A stretch of 64,000 nucleotides of DNA, taken from Amblyornis subalaris. Lineage: Eukaryota > Chordata > Aves > Passeriformes > Ptilonorhynchidae. The stretch's first letter is position 1. Each line of letters begins with the position of its first letter. Positions 38,886-52,489 of the stretch are shown here, piece after piece. Below the pieces are notes generated by a model. That model worked only from the letters and a program-made list of their open reading frames with translations, was not told where the DNA came from and made no database searches. Made by a program: the position numbers and the translations under genes. The DNA lies in the NCBI GenBank assembly GCA_018881555.1, contig JACAXG010000024.1, positions 7,930,298 through 7,994,297 of the forward strand, written 5' to 3'.

Positions 38886-40272
38886 CTTATATTTTATTTT
38901 CTTTAACTTTCTTGGCTACTCTCCTATACCTTATAAAAATGACTGGGCTTGGCAGATGATGTATTGAAAAAGAAATAGCAAGAAGGCAAGAAAAGCCTTG
39001 CTAAAATTGCCCTCTCTTTAGGGTAGCATTTAAAGTGTTTTGCTAACAACACATCACATTATTGGAGGCACTGCTCTAACTGAGAATCACGGAAATGCAC
39101 AGCATTGAAATCACTCAGTGCTGGCAATCTTTAAAAAACCCCATGAGCAGCTCCTGCAGTGATCACCAAGCCTCGGAGAGCAAAGGCTGCTGGTTTCATT
39201 TAGCAATCCTTTTATAGGATTCTACATTTTCTGCCCTATTCCACTAGAGTCTACTCTATTCTAGAGACGGGATTGCAAATAGTGTTTTTTCTGCTGTGCC
39301 ACAGTGCCACAGTACGGCATCCATTCACACGACTGACATAGCGCTCAAAGCCATTAGTAACGTTCTCATTCCTGTTTGGATGCATCCTGCTAACAGGCAG
39401 GAGAAAGGTGCAATGGGCAAACACTGTGGTCCATGTGGCAGTGCCTTTTCACACAGTTCTCTTGCTGCAGTTTTAAAATCCAGCCTATGAAATGGCTTGA
39501 GAAGTGAATGCCATGCATGCTGACAGCTATATTGAAGCAAGAATTTGAGGGAATGTACAAAGAAACAATACTTTCACAATAGTTATTTCTCCAGTTTGTT
39601 GTGCTAGTGTTCTAGATGGTCCTGAAATGACCACCACTGCAGGAGCTATTTCACTTCACTCCCATTAAATGAACAGGATGATACAGGCAGGTGGCTTTGT
39701 GCTACAGCATATGTGTGAGGATGCAGTCATTCTGAATGGGCAGAACAAAAAAAAAAGTTAGGAAAAACCCTTGAAATGTTTTACTGGACAAAAGCATATG
39801 AGAGGTTTGCACCTCTTGGCAGATTTGCTCCTTGAGAGCTTTGCATTTTTGTTTTGTGACAAGTGCTAAAATGGAAAACCTGAGTATTTTTCTCCACCAA
39901 ACTAAGGACAAATGCAGGTGGAAATCNTGCAACAGAAAAACCTGAAGCCTGCCTACATGCTTATCTGCTTCCCAGTGATCCTGTAGCAGTGGTCCCAGGA
40001 NTTGATTCAGAAAGGCCACCTGCTATAACATGTCACTGCCATTTGATGCTTCCTGTGTCTGATTCTCTCCTATCTCGTGCCTTTCACATCAGCTATGAGG
40101 GAGGCCCAGCTCTGTCAGACTTGAACAAGCAGTGCTTTTGGCTGACTCACACAAACAGAAGTCTAAAGAAAAAATCTTGAGATCCAGGTCTGGTCCATGT
40201 AATTCACACACATGGCTCAATGAATCAGTCAATATCTCAAAAGCATTTAGCCCAGGACACATTTGAAGAAGC

Positions 40273-40302
40273 CTTGTTTTTAAGTAACTTGTTTTTAAGT
40301 GA
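40273..40302. repeat. 15-bp tandem duplication
   Basis: CTTGTTTTTAAGTAA followed directly by CTTGTTTTTAAGTGA, differing at one base. Likely a small slippage duplication. Confidence 0.9.
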
Positions 40303-41709
40303 CATGGATTTGTGAGACACTGCAACATTTGCACAAATGTGCTGTTTCACTATCCATTTTGGCAAACTAATGGGTCCAGATTTGTAGCCTGGTAGCCATC
40401 AGCATTTTTAACTGAACACTAAGTATAAAATCATACCTTACAGTAACAGGAAGGTTACAATTTTTAAATGCACTGAAAAGTCAGGAAATGTAAAAATTAA
40501 GCAGCTCCTTTTTGATCTATTTTTTACCAGTCTAAATCCAAAGTACCTGGATGGAGCCACTCATATTTGACATGGAGATAACTGCAGACTGGGATTCAGT
40601 CCTGGAGCACTGTAGCAGTGACCACTGTTCTGTGAATCACTGCAGGATGTCAGGAGCACAATGGTGCTGCTTAGGAAATGACCTGAAAACAGAGGGCTCT
40701 CACATACCACCATTTGGTCCTCTCAGGAACCAAAGCTACAGGATCTACAGTTGGCAAAGGGGATGAGTTCATTTATGCAAGTTCACCCCAATCCTTTCCC
40801 AACAAAATTAGATTTCAGCTAGGTTAGCATTTTGCACCCAAAAAAACCCCAAAAAATCCACAAACAAAAACCAGGAGAAAATGTGTTTCTATTAGAACAG
40901 GGTGAATCCCTGATCATAAATGAACATGGAGATTCCCCCTGCTGCTGAATCCCACGTGTCAGGTAACCTTGAGCATCTGTGGTGTCTTGCCTTCAGGCAC
41001 ATCAACCAGCAAGTGCTGGTGCCCTCCAGCCTGATGTGCTGCTGGTGCTGTTCATTCTCTTTAGTCCATAAACTGTGACCCAAACACAGACTCAACCTGC
41101 AGAAAATGCGGCATATCACAGGCCAGGCAGAATGCCTTCCATCAGCTCACCTGTGCTTGGATTTGCTGTTTTGTTAACTGAGCACAGATGTCATTACACA
41201 TCCCAAATCTGTTTGGGTATCTTCATGGTTTGCTGACCTCCTTTTAGAAAGCAATGATAAGATTTCTTTCTCTTGCACCCTTTGCCCTTATTGTAAACAG
41301 GATCTATGGCAACCCTTTCCACCTGGTGATCTGTGTAAGCAAACAGCCTCAGAGTGAGAGGCACAAGTTTTTGGATGTCACAGTAATAGTCTCACCATGG
41401 CCCAACTCTTAAAGCTCTGTAATTAGTACACCGAGCTGCTCTCCTGTCCTGTTTCTTCTTTCATGTTTCATATTTTGATTTTTTCTAAGGTGAAGCATGT
41501 CACCATGTGTAGTGGTGTAGAGGACAATAACCTAAATAATATATAATACNTATTTTTAAGTAAGGGCAATGACAACAGCCAATAATCTGAGAATCACTGT
41601 CACTGGCTTGTCGAGGCTTTGCTTATCAGAGAAGGGTTAAATAAGACAGCAAGGATAATATTGTTAATATTCCTAAGCCTTTCAGCAGCATTTCTAGTAT
41701 TTTAATCAG

Positions 41710-42125
41710 AGAGAATCATAAAATTGTTTAGATTGGAAAAGGCCTCTAAGATCATCAAGTCCAACCATTAATCCAGCACTGCCAAGGCCACCATTAACCC
41801 ATGTCCTCAAGTGCCAGATCCACACGTTGGTTAAATCCCTCTGGAGTCGGTGCCCCAACTCCTTCCCTGAGCAGACTGTTCCAATGCTTGACAACCCTTT
41901 TAGCGAAGGAATTTTCCCTAACATCCAATCTAAACCTCCTCTGGCACAACTTGAGGCCGTTTGCCCTTGTCTTGTCCCTTGTTCCCAGAGCCCGACCCCC
42001 ACCCCNGCTGCACCCTCCTGTCAGGGAGCTGTAGAGAGCCAGAAGGTCCGCCCTGTGCCTCCTTTTCACCAGGCTGACCCCCCCCAGCTCCCTCAGCCAC
42101 TCCTCATAAGACATGTTCTCTAGAT
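41710..42125 (-). mobile_element. CR1 LINE 3' part
   Basis: It starts AATCATAAAATTGTTTAGAT, then GGAAAAGGCCTCTAAGATCA and AACTCCTTCCCTGAGCAGAC, and ends near CTCCTCATAAGACATGTTCT. On the minus strand the decayed ORF2 C-terminus is readable as RFRLDVRENSFAKRVVKHWN. It is 5'-truncated, with the tail at the left. Confidence 0.95.
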
Positions 42126-43700
42126 GCCACAGGTATTCCTTGGCTTGTCTATACCTCTTTAAGATATCATTACATTTCTCTGCTTTGAAATATGTGAGAC
42201 CCTCAGGCAATTCACCTCTGTGTCTGGTTTCTGCTTGTACTTGTGCATTAGGCAGCTGATTTGCTAAGCTCCATTTTCAACTGAGGAGAAGCACTGCTGT
42301 TTTGTTACCGCATTAACCCATTCTGGGTGACAAGTCCTTGCATTGTCATGCACTCACATCTTGCCTCCAGACTTCTGACTTCTGTGCTAAGCTCTTTAAA
42401 ACACTCTTCTTTAAAAAAACCCTTCTTCCTTTNTTTTCACTGCTAGCCACAAAATCTGCTGCAATTACACTCCTAGGAGATCTGGGTCATGGTGTTCCTC
42501 ACACCCCTTGTTGAACACTGCATTTGCATTTTCTCTAGAGAAAGCTCCTCTAAGAGGGATTTCCATGGTGTGCAGAAAGCAAAGCAAAACCAAAGCAGCT
42601 TATTTTCACACCACCACGAGGAAGGACTGGTTTGGGTTGGTAGAGAGGTTGCGTTATGTTATGTTTTCTGTTCCAGAGGTGAAGCTCACAGGATTTTCCA
42701 CAGGGATTGATTAAGAGCACAGAACAGACATAAGTTGCACTCATTCCTCGAAAAGAGAGCTTCAGATAACCTAAATTTTTAAGGATCCCCAAAAATATCA
42801 AGCAGAGAAATGTTAGTGGAGCAGGCAAGGACTCAGAGGCTGATGGGGGGCTGTATCTGGTGACTGCTGGAAGAGGGGATGTGCTGCAGTAAACTTCTCT
42901 TGCCTTACCTGCATATGCAGGCATATGTATTTGTGTGTATATAAACAATCCCAACTACTGCCAAATCAAAAGTTGTTCTTCCAAATAACCCATGAGCTAC
43001 ACTCAGGAAAATACAATAAACACAGTTATCAAAATTGGGATCGATTCCCTCAACCACATTTCAAGCTTTGTGTTGAGTAACAAGAACAAGATCTCTTGTT
43101 CCTCTTGCCCCCTTCCCATTGCTCCTCCCATGGGATTACAGCTATATTGTTTTTTCCAGTCATCATGTACCAAAGGACAGCAACAAAACCACCTTTTCCT
43201 TTCCCTTTGTGATCACAGCAAGCACACAGTGTCCTTTCTGTGACTCTTCTCAGGTGGCAAGTGTGCTGGCTACTGCCAGGTGAATCCAGCAGTATTACCC
43301 TGTTTTCATTAGTGCAACATTTCACCTTTGACATTATAGGCAGGTACTAATTTAGCAACTTTTTCTGGGAACAAGCAATTGATTTAGAAAAATGTGCTGA
43401 TTTTTTTTTAAATCATTGTTTAATTGTATGATCTGTCATCATCTAAAACCTGACCATGAACTGAATAAATGTGGGATGCATGGTAAAGAGTTAGTGAGAA
43501 AGTATGAAGTGATGAAAAGAAGAAAATCCACTTTTCTGAATCATTAATCTATAGTTAACATATTAATCAGGTCCTAAAAAGAACAAAACACACATTTTTA
43601 TTCATCCTGAGATCTATTTTAAATTAAACACTCTGTAAAAACTATGTAAAAAAATAAAAATAGGACATATATTTGAAATACCAAAGGCAGTCACACAAGT

Positions 43701-43798
43701 GCCATGGTTTGGTGGTGAACANGGTGGTGGTGCTGGGTTGATGGTTGAACTTGATGAGCTTAAAGGTCTTTTCCAGCTTTAATGATTCTGTTATTCTA
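43701..43798 (+). mobile_element. CR1 LINE 3' tail
   Basis: GGTTGATGGTTGAACTTGAT and TTAAAGGTCTTTTCCAGCTT are followed by the tail TAATGATTCTGTTATTCTA. It has the opposite orientation to most of its neighbours. Confidence 0.92.
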
Positions 43799-43934
43799 CA
43801 ATGTCTTGAGCATAGCTTATTATTTGCTTTCCCTTCAAAATAAGCACNCCCTGCTTTTGAGGGTATTTCTGGGTTTGCAGTGGCCACGCACTATTAAAAT
43901 TAACTGCCATGAATCAGAAACTAATATTGGTAGC

Positions 43935-43976
43935 AATATATGAATGTCTATATTCTACGAATATATGAATGTCTAT
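43935..43976. repeat. Short direct repeat, 25-bp period
   Basis: AATATATGAATGTCTAT occurs at 43935-43951 and again at 43960-43976, separated by 8 bases. It is a simple local duplication. Confidence 0.9.
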
Positions 43977-44109
43977 CTCATTAGATAAATAAAATCCCAT
44001 GTGAGAAGGATAACACTCAAGCATATCAGTTTTTACGCTTAAATTTCCTAACCATTGGGCTATGACAGGCCTGATTGTAAGTGAAAGCTAAAGTCCATCA
44101 TGAAATAAA

Positions 44110-44370
44110 ATCACAGAACCNTAGAATGGGTTGTGTTGCAAGGCATCTTAAAGCTCATTCAGTTCCACCCTCTGCCATGGGCAGGGACACCTTCCACTTG
44201 ACCAGGTTGCTCCAAGCCCCATCCAANCTGGCCTTGGACACTTCCAGGCATGAGGCAGCCACAGCTTCTCTGGGCAACCTGTGCCAGGGCCTCACCACTC
44301 TCACAGGGAAGAGTATCTTCTGTATGTCCAACCTACATTTCCCGTCTTTCACTTTGAAACCATTGGGAAC
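44110..44370 (-). mobile_element. CR1 LINE 3' part
   Basis: It begins ATCACAGAACC, then GCCATGGGCAGGGACACCTT, CCACTTGACCAGGTTGCTCC and CAGCCACAGCTTCTCTGGGC. It is a reverse-orientation CR1 close to the consensus subfamily seen at 32.7 and 35.7 kb. Confidence 0.95.
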
Positions 44371-45529
44371 CCATTGAAATGCACCCCCNTTGAAAAGAAA
44401 CACAGGAAAGATTGCCAAGAGAACGTGTTATTACATGGTGAGAGAGAGTGCTGTCGTTTTCAGATGAAACTTTTGGNATGAGCTGCTAGTGACACCTACA
44501 AGAGAGATTTCAATGACACAAAANACTCCCACCTCATAATTTTTCCTCCAACTCTTTTCCTTGTGCTTTAAATGGATAGTTGGAACATGAAATGATCAAT
44601 TTGGAAAAATTCAAGTACCAGAAAATGTGGTGAAAGCTGTGGAGCTGGAACCTAAACTCACCTGAAACTCAGATAATTTATTAGGCTTTATATTAAATTC
44701 TGAATAATCTCTACATTTGGCCGTTCCTGGGTCTCTGTTTCCCCACAAAAAACACTCTGGTCCTTTTTACAGCTTTGTCAGAAATGAATAGTTCTAACTA
44801 CCACAACACAACAGTAATCACCCCTTTCTAAGTCATGCATCTTTAGGGATCACAAAGGGGGTTGTTCCTCCTGGAACCTATAGCCCTTGTGTGGCTGTTA
44901 AACACAAGGAGCCCAAAACTCTGGCACACTGGTGGTAATGTGTTGTGAACAACCTTTTGAAGGGGAAAAGTATGTTTATGAGTCTCGCTTAAGCAATACA
45001 AGAAGACTGATCTCCTCATATTAATGTGAGATCCTGGACTATAACTTCAAGTTTTCTCCTGAAGGCTTCTTGCTTTATACTGCTGGCCAAGATTTCTAAA
45101 ATTAAGAATACACATCTGCTGCATCAGTGTTACTCAGGAGCCTAGTCATAGTTTCAGAAGAGACGTCAGGCAATTCGGAAATGTAGGACTAGGGAAATGC
45201 TCATTGCAGAGAATGAATTATAAAGGTAAGTTGATACGATCATTTCAGAAATGAACAAGAAAAAAATAAACCCAGCCATGAATTAATGCTTCTTTGGATC
45301 AAACCATAGACAAGGAGTTGCAGATTAGGCTTGAACACCAAGCTATCTCAGTCTACAACATGTAAATACATATCTGTAGTGTGAAGCCAAAACTACATAG
45401 CCAGTTCTTGGCTCTTCAGATCTCAACTCAAAAGAAGTCATGGTAAGATTTGTACAGAAAAAAGTTATTTTATATTCAGTATTCATTACAAATATACAAA
45501 GTTCATCAATAGGATTGGAAAATAATTCA

Positions 45530-45565
45530 TATCCTGGACACAAAAAGACACGTATCCTGGACACA
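45530..45565. repeat. Short direct repeat, 23-bp period
   Basis: TATCCTGGACACA occurs at 45530-45542 and again at 45553-45565. It is a small local duplication in intronic DNA. Confidence 0.85.
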
Positions 45566-45879
45566 TATTTTAGGCTATTTTAGCGATTTTTTGTTCTGTA
45601 AAATCTTTGGGGGTCTGCATGCATTATAGTTTAATTAAATTCCTTTCCTAAAGGCTGTTCTTTATTCCAAAAGGTTGTGCCAAAGTATTGATTTGCAGTG
45701 GTTAATTTGCTCTGCCAACATAGTTACTCGAGTACATACTGACCTATACCACGCCAGGGAAGTGAATCAACCCCTAATTGCTTCATGTGTCCTACCTTTG
45801 AAAACACAATGCTTCAAACATCACACATTAGGGAATGTCACATACTGCATCTGGGAGAGTGAGAGCTGCCTTTGCTGAA

Positions 45880-46795
45880 CTTCCCGATGTTCCCGTCGGC
45901 CTGNCAAGGTCCTTCTGTGTGGCACCACAACTCTGGCACGTCACCCCTATCCAGGTGCCCCATCAGCCAAGCCCCTGATGAAGAAAGTGGCCCCAGAATT
46001 GACCCCTCAGATGCACCACTGGTGACTGGCAGCGAGCTGTGCTGCTGATCCCAACCCTTTGAGCCTGGAGTTCNGCATTTTTCCAATCTGTCTCACTGTC
46101 CACTTAGCCAGCCTACATTTCCTCAGGTTGCCTGTGAGGGACGTGGTTTTGAAGGCCTTACTAAAGTCAAGATAAGCAACAACCACTCTTCTCTTTTCAT
46201 TAATCCAGCCGTCCTTTTGTAGAAGGATGTCAGGTACGTCAGGCATGATTTTCCCTTCACAAATCCTTGCTGACTGCTTCCAGTCACCTCCTTGTCCTTA
46301 TGTTGTTTGGAAGTGGTTTCCAGGTGAATTTGCTCCATCACCTTCCCAGGGACTCATGTGAGGCTGACTGTCCTGCACTTCCCTAGATTCCTTCTGGCCT
46401 TCCTGAAGATTGCAGTGACATTTGCTTTTTTCCATGGGAACTTCTGATCACCAGAATCTTTTAAAGATAGTTGAGAGTGCCCTGACAACAACATTGACCA
46501 GCTCCCCCAGCACTTGTCCCTCAGCACCCAACCAGCACCCATGGACTTGGGTATGCCCAGTTTGTTTAAATGTTCCTGAACCTGAACCTCCTCCACTGAG
46601 GGTGAATATTTCCTTCTCCAGATCTTTCTCTTTCTCTCAAAGCCCCAGGACACCTGAAGGCCAGTCTTATCAGTAAAGAATGAGGCAAACAAGGTATTGA
46701 ATACTTTGGCTTTCTCCATGTCTTTTGTCACCAGGTCTCCTGCCCCATTCCTGCCTCCATAGGCAGCCTCACAGGTATTATTTTCCTCCACTCCT
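45880..46795 (-). pseudogene. CR1 ORF2 reverse-transcriptase fragment, decayed
   Basis: On the minus strand, pieces of the CR1 reverse transcriptase are readable in order but broken by frameshifts and stops. The first piece has KKANVTAIFRKARRNLGKCR and VSLT, where intact elements have a W-K-x-x-N-V-x-P-I-F-K-K block. Next are GFVKGKSCLTYL and VVVAYLDFSKAFKT, the latter being the palm 'YLDFSKAFD' motif with its Asp changed to Lys. The last is VTSG...GSILGP, with the 'PQ' of the usual VPQGSVLGP lost. It is a nonfunctional internal CR1 segment with no 3' tail, probably a truncated or rearranged copy in the FBLN1 intron. Confidence 0.93.
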
Positions 46796-47982
46796 TCAGT
46801 TCATGACTGTGCCTAAAGGAACAATCTAGCTGTCAAACTGCAGGCATTTCCCAGACCACCAGATGTCTGTCTGCTGACTTCAGAAAGTTAATGTACACTT
46901 GAGATTCCTCCATCTCTCAAAAGCTGAATAGTCTTTTTCATTTTCTTATTCTTTTTTTTTTTGGTGTGTGTGAAAGCTATCTATGTTTCTCTCAATTATT
47001 TGTCATAACAATGTGGCTCCTGCTATGTGGTGCTCTGTAGTTTGTGATATAATCTTTNTTATTACTAAGAGGCTGCTCTTTGTAAAATGAAATATTTCTT
47101 GGTAATCATCACTGCAGGCATCAAATCATATACAGAAAAATAGCTCTGAAGATATCATTAATCCTTAAGCTGCCACACCTGACAAACATAAATACAGTGA
47201 AAGGATTCAGAAAACTCATTAATCAAAATACAAGAACTGAAATAGATTTCCTCTTACTTTGAAGTATATTGCCCTCATAACATTGTGAATTAGACCTTCA
47301 TTCAAGTTTCATGGTGAACACTTTAGAAAACAAAAGATTTGAAGAATCAAGTTAGAGTTGGATGTTAACAAGGTTTCCATGCTGATGGAGAACTGCTTCA
47401 CAGGAATGCAGCTGGCTATACATATTTTTGCTGAAGTATCTGGGGACAAGATTTTCAAAAACATACTTTTCAAACATGGACCTCCCAGGTCTTTATTTAG
47501 GAAAAAGGCCTATTTTTCAACTCTTGAGCAACCAAATGCTTCAGAAGTCAGTTTTTACACATAAAATTCACTTTTATAAGCTATATGACATTATATGATA
47601 CTATTAATTTCACTGTTGGTTTAAGCTGATCAAAAATAGTGGTCCTGTTATATCCTCCACCCCTTTCCTTGGATTAACAACTGAAAGAACCAAAACCATA
47701 GCCTGCCACACAAGCACTCATCTGACTACAGGGAATGGACTGGAGTGTGTGCTCAGAGATGGACAGGAGAAGGAGATTTCCCTTTTGAGCACCAAAAAAG
47801 CTCCATGACACTGAACACAACCTCTGTATTCCTCCTATTTGGAATAGAAAGGCAGCACTGATTTGTACTGTCACACTGAGTACTGCACTAGTGGCATGAA
47901 TAGGGCTCCTAATGACCCAGGCCAGCTGGTGCAGTGCTGACTGCAGTGGCACATTACCCTGGGATATAAAAATAACATAGAA

Positions 47983-48016
47983 ATATATATATGTGTGTGT
48001 GTATGTGTGTGTGTGT
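47983..48016. repeat. AT/TG compound microsatellite
   Basis: A run of AT dinucleotides passes into TG dinucleotides with one interrupting TATG. Confidence 0.95.
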
Positions 48017-49742
48017 CCCTGGAGCAGTTCAACAACCATTATCCAACAGTCAGCTCAAAGCAGTACTGAATTCTTCTCTGAGAAGTGTCAAAGAGGATCA
48101 GGGGCATGGCAAGACACCCTTCAGAAAAACAGTGTAACCAGGTGGGCCATGCCTGGCATCACGACCACCACCTCTGGCTCAGATCTCTCCCATGCTCAGA
48201 GCATCTGTGACTACAGGAATCATTTATAAGCTGTGTAAAGGCAAAGGTCTCCTTTAAAGACTGTATAAACAATTGTCTAAAACTCTACAGGTACTCACAG
48301 CCTTTGAAGTTTCCACCCAGGGTACAAGTGTTAATTTAAGTTTAGCTAAAACTGAATCTGCTTCTTTTTTTCCCTTTTGCTTCAATTCCAAAGGAAAAAA
48401 AAAATTACAGTACAGGAATTACATTTCAGCATGAAAAAAGGATCTTTCTGCCTTATTCAACAGATCAGAAATTTGGGATTCAATGTATTATAAATGCTAT
48501 CCTTCAACCACTCCATGAAGTTTAATTTCATTAACACTTGGGCTTCTCTAGAAAGCTTTGATTGCTGAAATGCTCAAATAAAGAGGCCATAAAGAGTCAT
48601 CATGGTATAAATACGTTTTTTGGCCAGAAAAAAATGGTAAATATTTTCAAAGCTATTATCTGTCATGTTGGATCATATGGAGTCTTGGTATTATGAAAGA
48701 ATTAAAAATAATCTTTGATTTTACTGAGGTTTGGCTAGTTCACAAATACTATGATCTTTATTAAGGATACCAAATAACTTCAGAGAGATGTGCTCTTATC
48801 TTGGTTTGGCAAACTTGAAGTNCTTTTAGATCTCTGGTTTGCCTTCCAGCCAAACCTTGCAATGGGTTTTAATGTTGACAATTCTGCGAAATCACTCATG
48901 CCTAAAATACAATAACTGTACTTGAAGTAGCCTCATTAAAAAATAGTTTCCATCATATATTTTTTAATCTTTCCTGTTCTACCTTTAAGAATGTGAGATG
49001 TTCTATGTATTAGAAGAGCCTTACACAAGGCTCCACACAAGTGGAAAAACTTCAGGGATGAACATCCAAAATGTGCAAAATCATGTATATCAGCCTCCTG
49101 TTACTTTATTCCCAGTATCTTCTTTACAGGGGGTTTAGTGTCCACCATGTGCATCATCATGGACATGCAATGTCTCCGTTTAGGGAGAGTGGCTGTGTTT
49201 ACCCTGCCTGTCCCACAACCGCATTATTCCAATTCAGCCACACTTGGATCCATGATATCTGGGCAATCAATTATTGCAACCCTAAGCATTTCTTGGCAAA
49301 GAGCCACAACTCTGGCTCACAGTATGATATGGCTCTGTGATTAGATTTACCGTGGAAGAAGAAGTACCTAATCCTGAGGATCTGACATGGAACCCCTATG
49401 GACTGCTCAGTGATCACCTAGAGGTGACAGCTCTGCTGGTCCTGTTAGCAGAATTCTGACGAGGGAGGCTTCCTGAACCTTAATGTGTGTCAATCCCTGG
49501 CCAGCTCTCAAAATAAGGCTGAAATAAGAAGTCACTTCACCACATTTGGCCCCTTTAAAAACAAAAGTTAGGGTAGGGTTGTTTTTAAGTGAGCCAGGCA
49601 TCTGTGCATCCTACTGGAAAGATTTACAATATGCCTTGGGTCTTATCATCCTTTTCCATTTTTATAGGGTGTGTAGGCGCTGCTGCAGGAATGAGATGGT
49701 TGCTATCAACACACAAACTTGGATACAGCAGCAGAAGCAGCT

Positions 49743-49850
49743 GAATCACAGAATCATTAAGATTGGAAAAGATTTTCAAGATCATCGAGTCCAACCTTTG
49801 ACCGAACACCACTGTGTCAACTAAACCAGAGCACTCAGTGTCACATCTTG
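49743..49850 (-). mobile_element. CR1 LINE 3' end
   Basis: AATCACAGAATCATTAAGAT, then GGAAAAGATTTTCAAGATCA and TCGAGTCCAACCTTTGACCG. It is the reverse complement of a CR1 3' terminus of the same subfamily as the copies at 2.6 and 41.7 kb. Confidence 0.92.
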
Positions 49851-50394
49851 TTGTTAATCAATTGCACATATATATCACACTTGGAGATCCTCAGAAAAGC
49901 AGGTCTTTGACTACTTTAACCTGGGGCAGGGCACCTCAGAAAGCTGGATTCACACAGACATCTCTCAGAGCAATTGCTATACTATAGCAATTTCTTGGTG
50001 TACTGGGTTTCAAATCTGACTCTATTTGCACATTTATGCAATACCTCACCCCACTGTTTAACATTAATACCAAAAAATACATGTTATGCAATCTGAACCA
50101 AGGACTTTGGTGCCCTTTGCTGTCCCTGATTCAGTCCACTTCTTTCCCAAGTTGGCAGGTTTTATACTTCACACCACAGTTCACAAAAATTCATCAGAGC
50201 TGCAGTATGATTTATCTGCCTGCTGGGCCTTATGGAAACTATAACCAAAGGTGGTCTGTATGAATGGTTTTGTAATAACTTGCACCTTCCCACCCAAGAG
50301 GTGAGATGAACATAGATCAAGGAGGAGAGTTGGATTAACCAAATACTTGCAACGTGCTAGAGTGAAATTTGGCATTAGGAAGGTTGTTCCACTC

Positions 50395-50413
50395 GAGAAC
50401 GAGACTCGTTCTC
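50395..50413. repeat. Palindrome, 9-bp arms with 1-nt centre
   Basis: GAGAACGAG, a single A, then CTCGTTCTC. It is a perfect short inverted repeat in FBLN1 intronic DNA with no assigned role. Confidence 0.9.
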
Positions 50414-52489
50414 ACCAGAAAAGCACCTTCAGCATTTCTCAGATATGAAATGAAAATACACCTCCTGATCAAGGTGCTCCTTTGCCCCTAGAAGAGCTTA
50501 CCAGCCTGATTTTTTTCTGGAGGGGAGGGAGGGTGTTGAGCGATTTGACTACTGAACAATGCAGTCAGCATCCCAAAAGGGCAGGTTTAGGCAGTAAATC
50601 TAGGATCCCATTTACCAAATTGCTTCTGGGCACCCTCATCTCAAATGCACACCTACTAATTTCGACATGGCAACCTGGCACAGAGGAAAACTCACAAAAT
50701 ATTCTTTTCTGAGGAGGTCCTCTTGTGAGAGAGGAAAGCCTAGGGATGAAACCAGAACAAAGATATTGAAAGGGACTGTGTCTTTTTTAATGTACGGCTG
50801 CAAGTGCCTGTTGAAAAACCTACTGAATTATGTCCTGCTCCATGAGCTCGCTGGGAATGCCTGGACAGCACCGGTTTTATATGGCCAGACACCATTATTG
50901 CTTCATGCTAATGAGATTATAGTCACAACAAAAGGTTGCTATTATTGCTTACTTTCTAGTAAGAGTATCCACAGTGGGAGATAACATGTTATCACTCCTT
51001 GGCCCTGCAAACAGCAGAGCTCGCCTGAATGCCCTGGTTCTGCCTACACCTCCCCTGCCTCACAGAAACCCAGCTGTAGATGAACTGCTGCTTTCAGCAT
51101 CAGCTGTGCCAGGGAGCCCAGATCAGTCTGGGAATCTCATTTTGCTGAACACCATAACACATGCATGGTAAGAGCCAGCCAGCCTCTGGCCCAAAGATAA
51201 AGAGTCTGGAGCAACAGAGGAGGAGAGAGAAGCAGAGGGGAATGTGAAGGTACTTGCCTAGCACTGCAGAGCAGGTCCAGGGACAAAGGTCAGAATCAAA
51301 TCTTTTGCAGACTAGTGACTGAATTTAATGTCAGACCATACAAACATTTGCATGGCAGACTGTAACAAGACTTTGCCACACTGTGAATGGTCAAACTACT
51401 TATGAGATAGAGAGTTACTATCCCTGTGCTAAGGACAGGTGTCACAAAAAGTCAAACAAATATCCAGTCTCCTTTTTCAGCCCCCAAACAACATGGATCT
51501 CACAAGCACACTTGCTCATAGTACCTGGTTTTGTTTATTTTCTTGATCATTTTTAACAAGTCTCTCCTCAACCTCTGGAACACACTAAACAATCATGATA
51601 CCACAGCAGAAATTAGACTAGTGATAAATCCAGTGTGGTGCTATCAGCAGTTGAGACATTTTCTATAATGGTTCAAAGGTAACATCGTGAACTGTCACCT
51701 ATGTAAAAGAGGCTGAAAATTCAGGACAGAGACAGCAGTGAAAACCGTGCAAATAACAATGGAGAGCAGTACTTCATATCAGGGTAGATATCAGTGTATT
51801 CAAGCACCAGCACAAGCCCCCTGAGAAACTCCACAGTGACATTTTATAGCTATATTGGCTCTAGATGTTTTCCAGAAGATTAGCACCATTCTGTTTCATA
51901 GGCAAGAATATAGGATTAGGCTATTACCAAATGCAATATGGAAGATTTCAGCCTATCAAAACTACTTTTAGCTGTATTATGAAATTTTAAAACCTTCCTG
52001 AAATTTACCAGCCTGCAAGGTGGGATTACTGTTGTAAAAAATGAGTGCATAGCTGAAGGGGAAAGTGTTTTATAGTATCTGATAATACCTTAGGCACTGA
52101 TAGGACATTTTTGCACAGGTTGAAAATGCATTCTTCATTTTTCACTGACAGCTGGTTAAAGGAGGAATGAAGTGAAAAGTCTATAAAAGCTTTAAAAAAC
52201 CACCAAACCTGGATAGGGCCACACTTCTGTTTTTCTCCCACCCATCTTACTAAGTGATGTGAGGTTGTTAACAGTATCTTTTGGACTCATTGTCACCTTG
52301 GCCTGTAACCACACCAAGCAACAAAGAGCACTTCCTTGACCAGGAAAGAATGGGGATTTGCATCTCTTTTTAGTACAACAGGGTAAAAATATTGGAAGCA
52401 ACTTTTTATACAATTCTTTTTCATCAGATTGCACGAAGCCTACACACTGCCTCTCCAAGAGTCTGGCTTTCATTCCTCCTCTTCCACTG

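Noticed and set aside
41794..42210. 138-codon minus-strand open frame
   Set aside because: It is the decayed C-terminus of CR1 ORF2 (FRLDVRENSF...), not a host gene.
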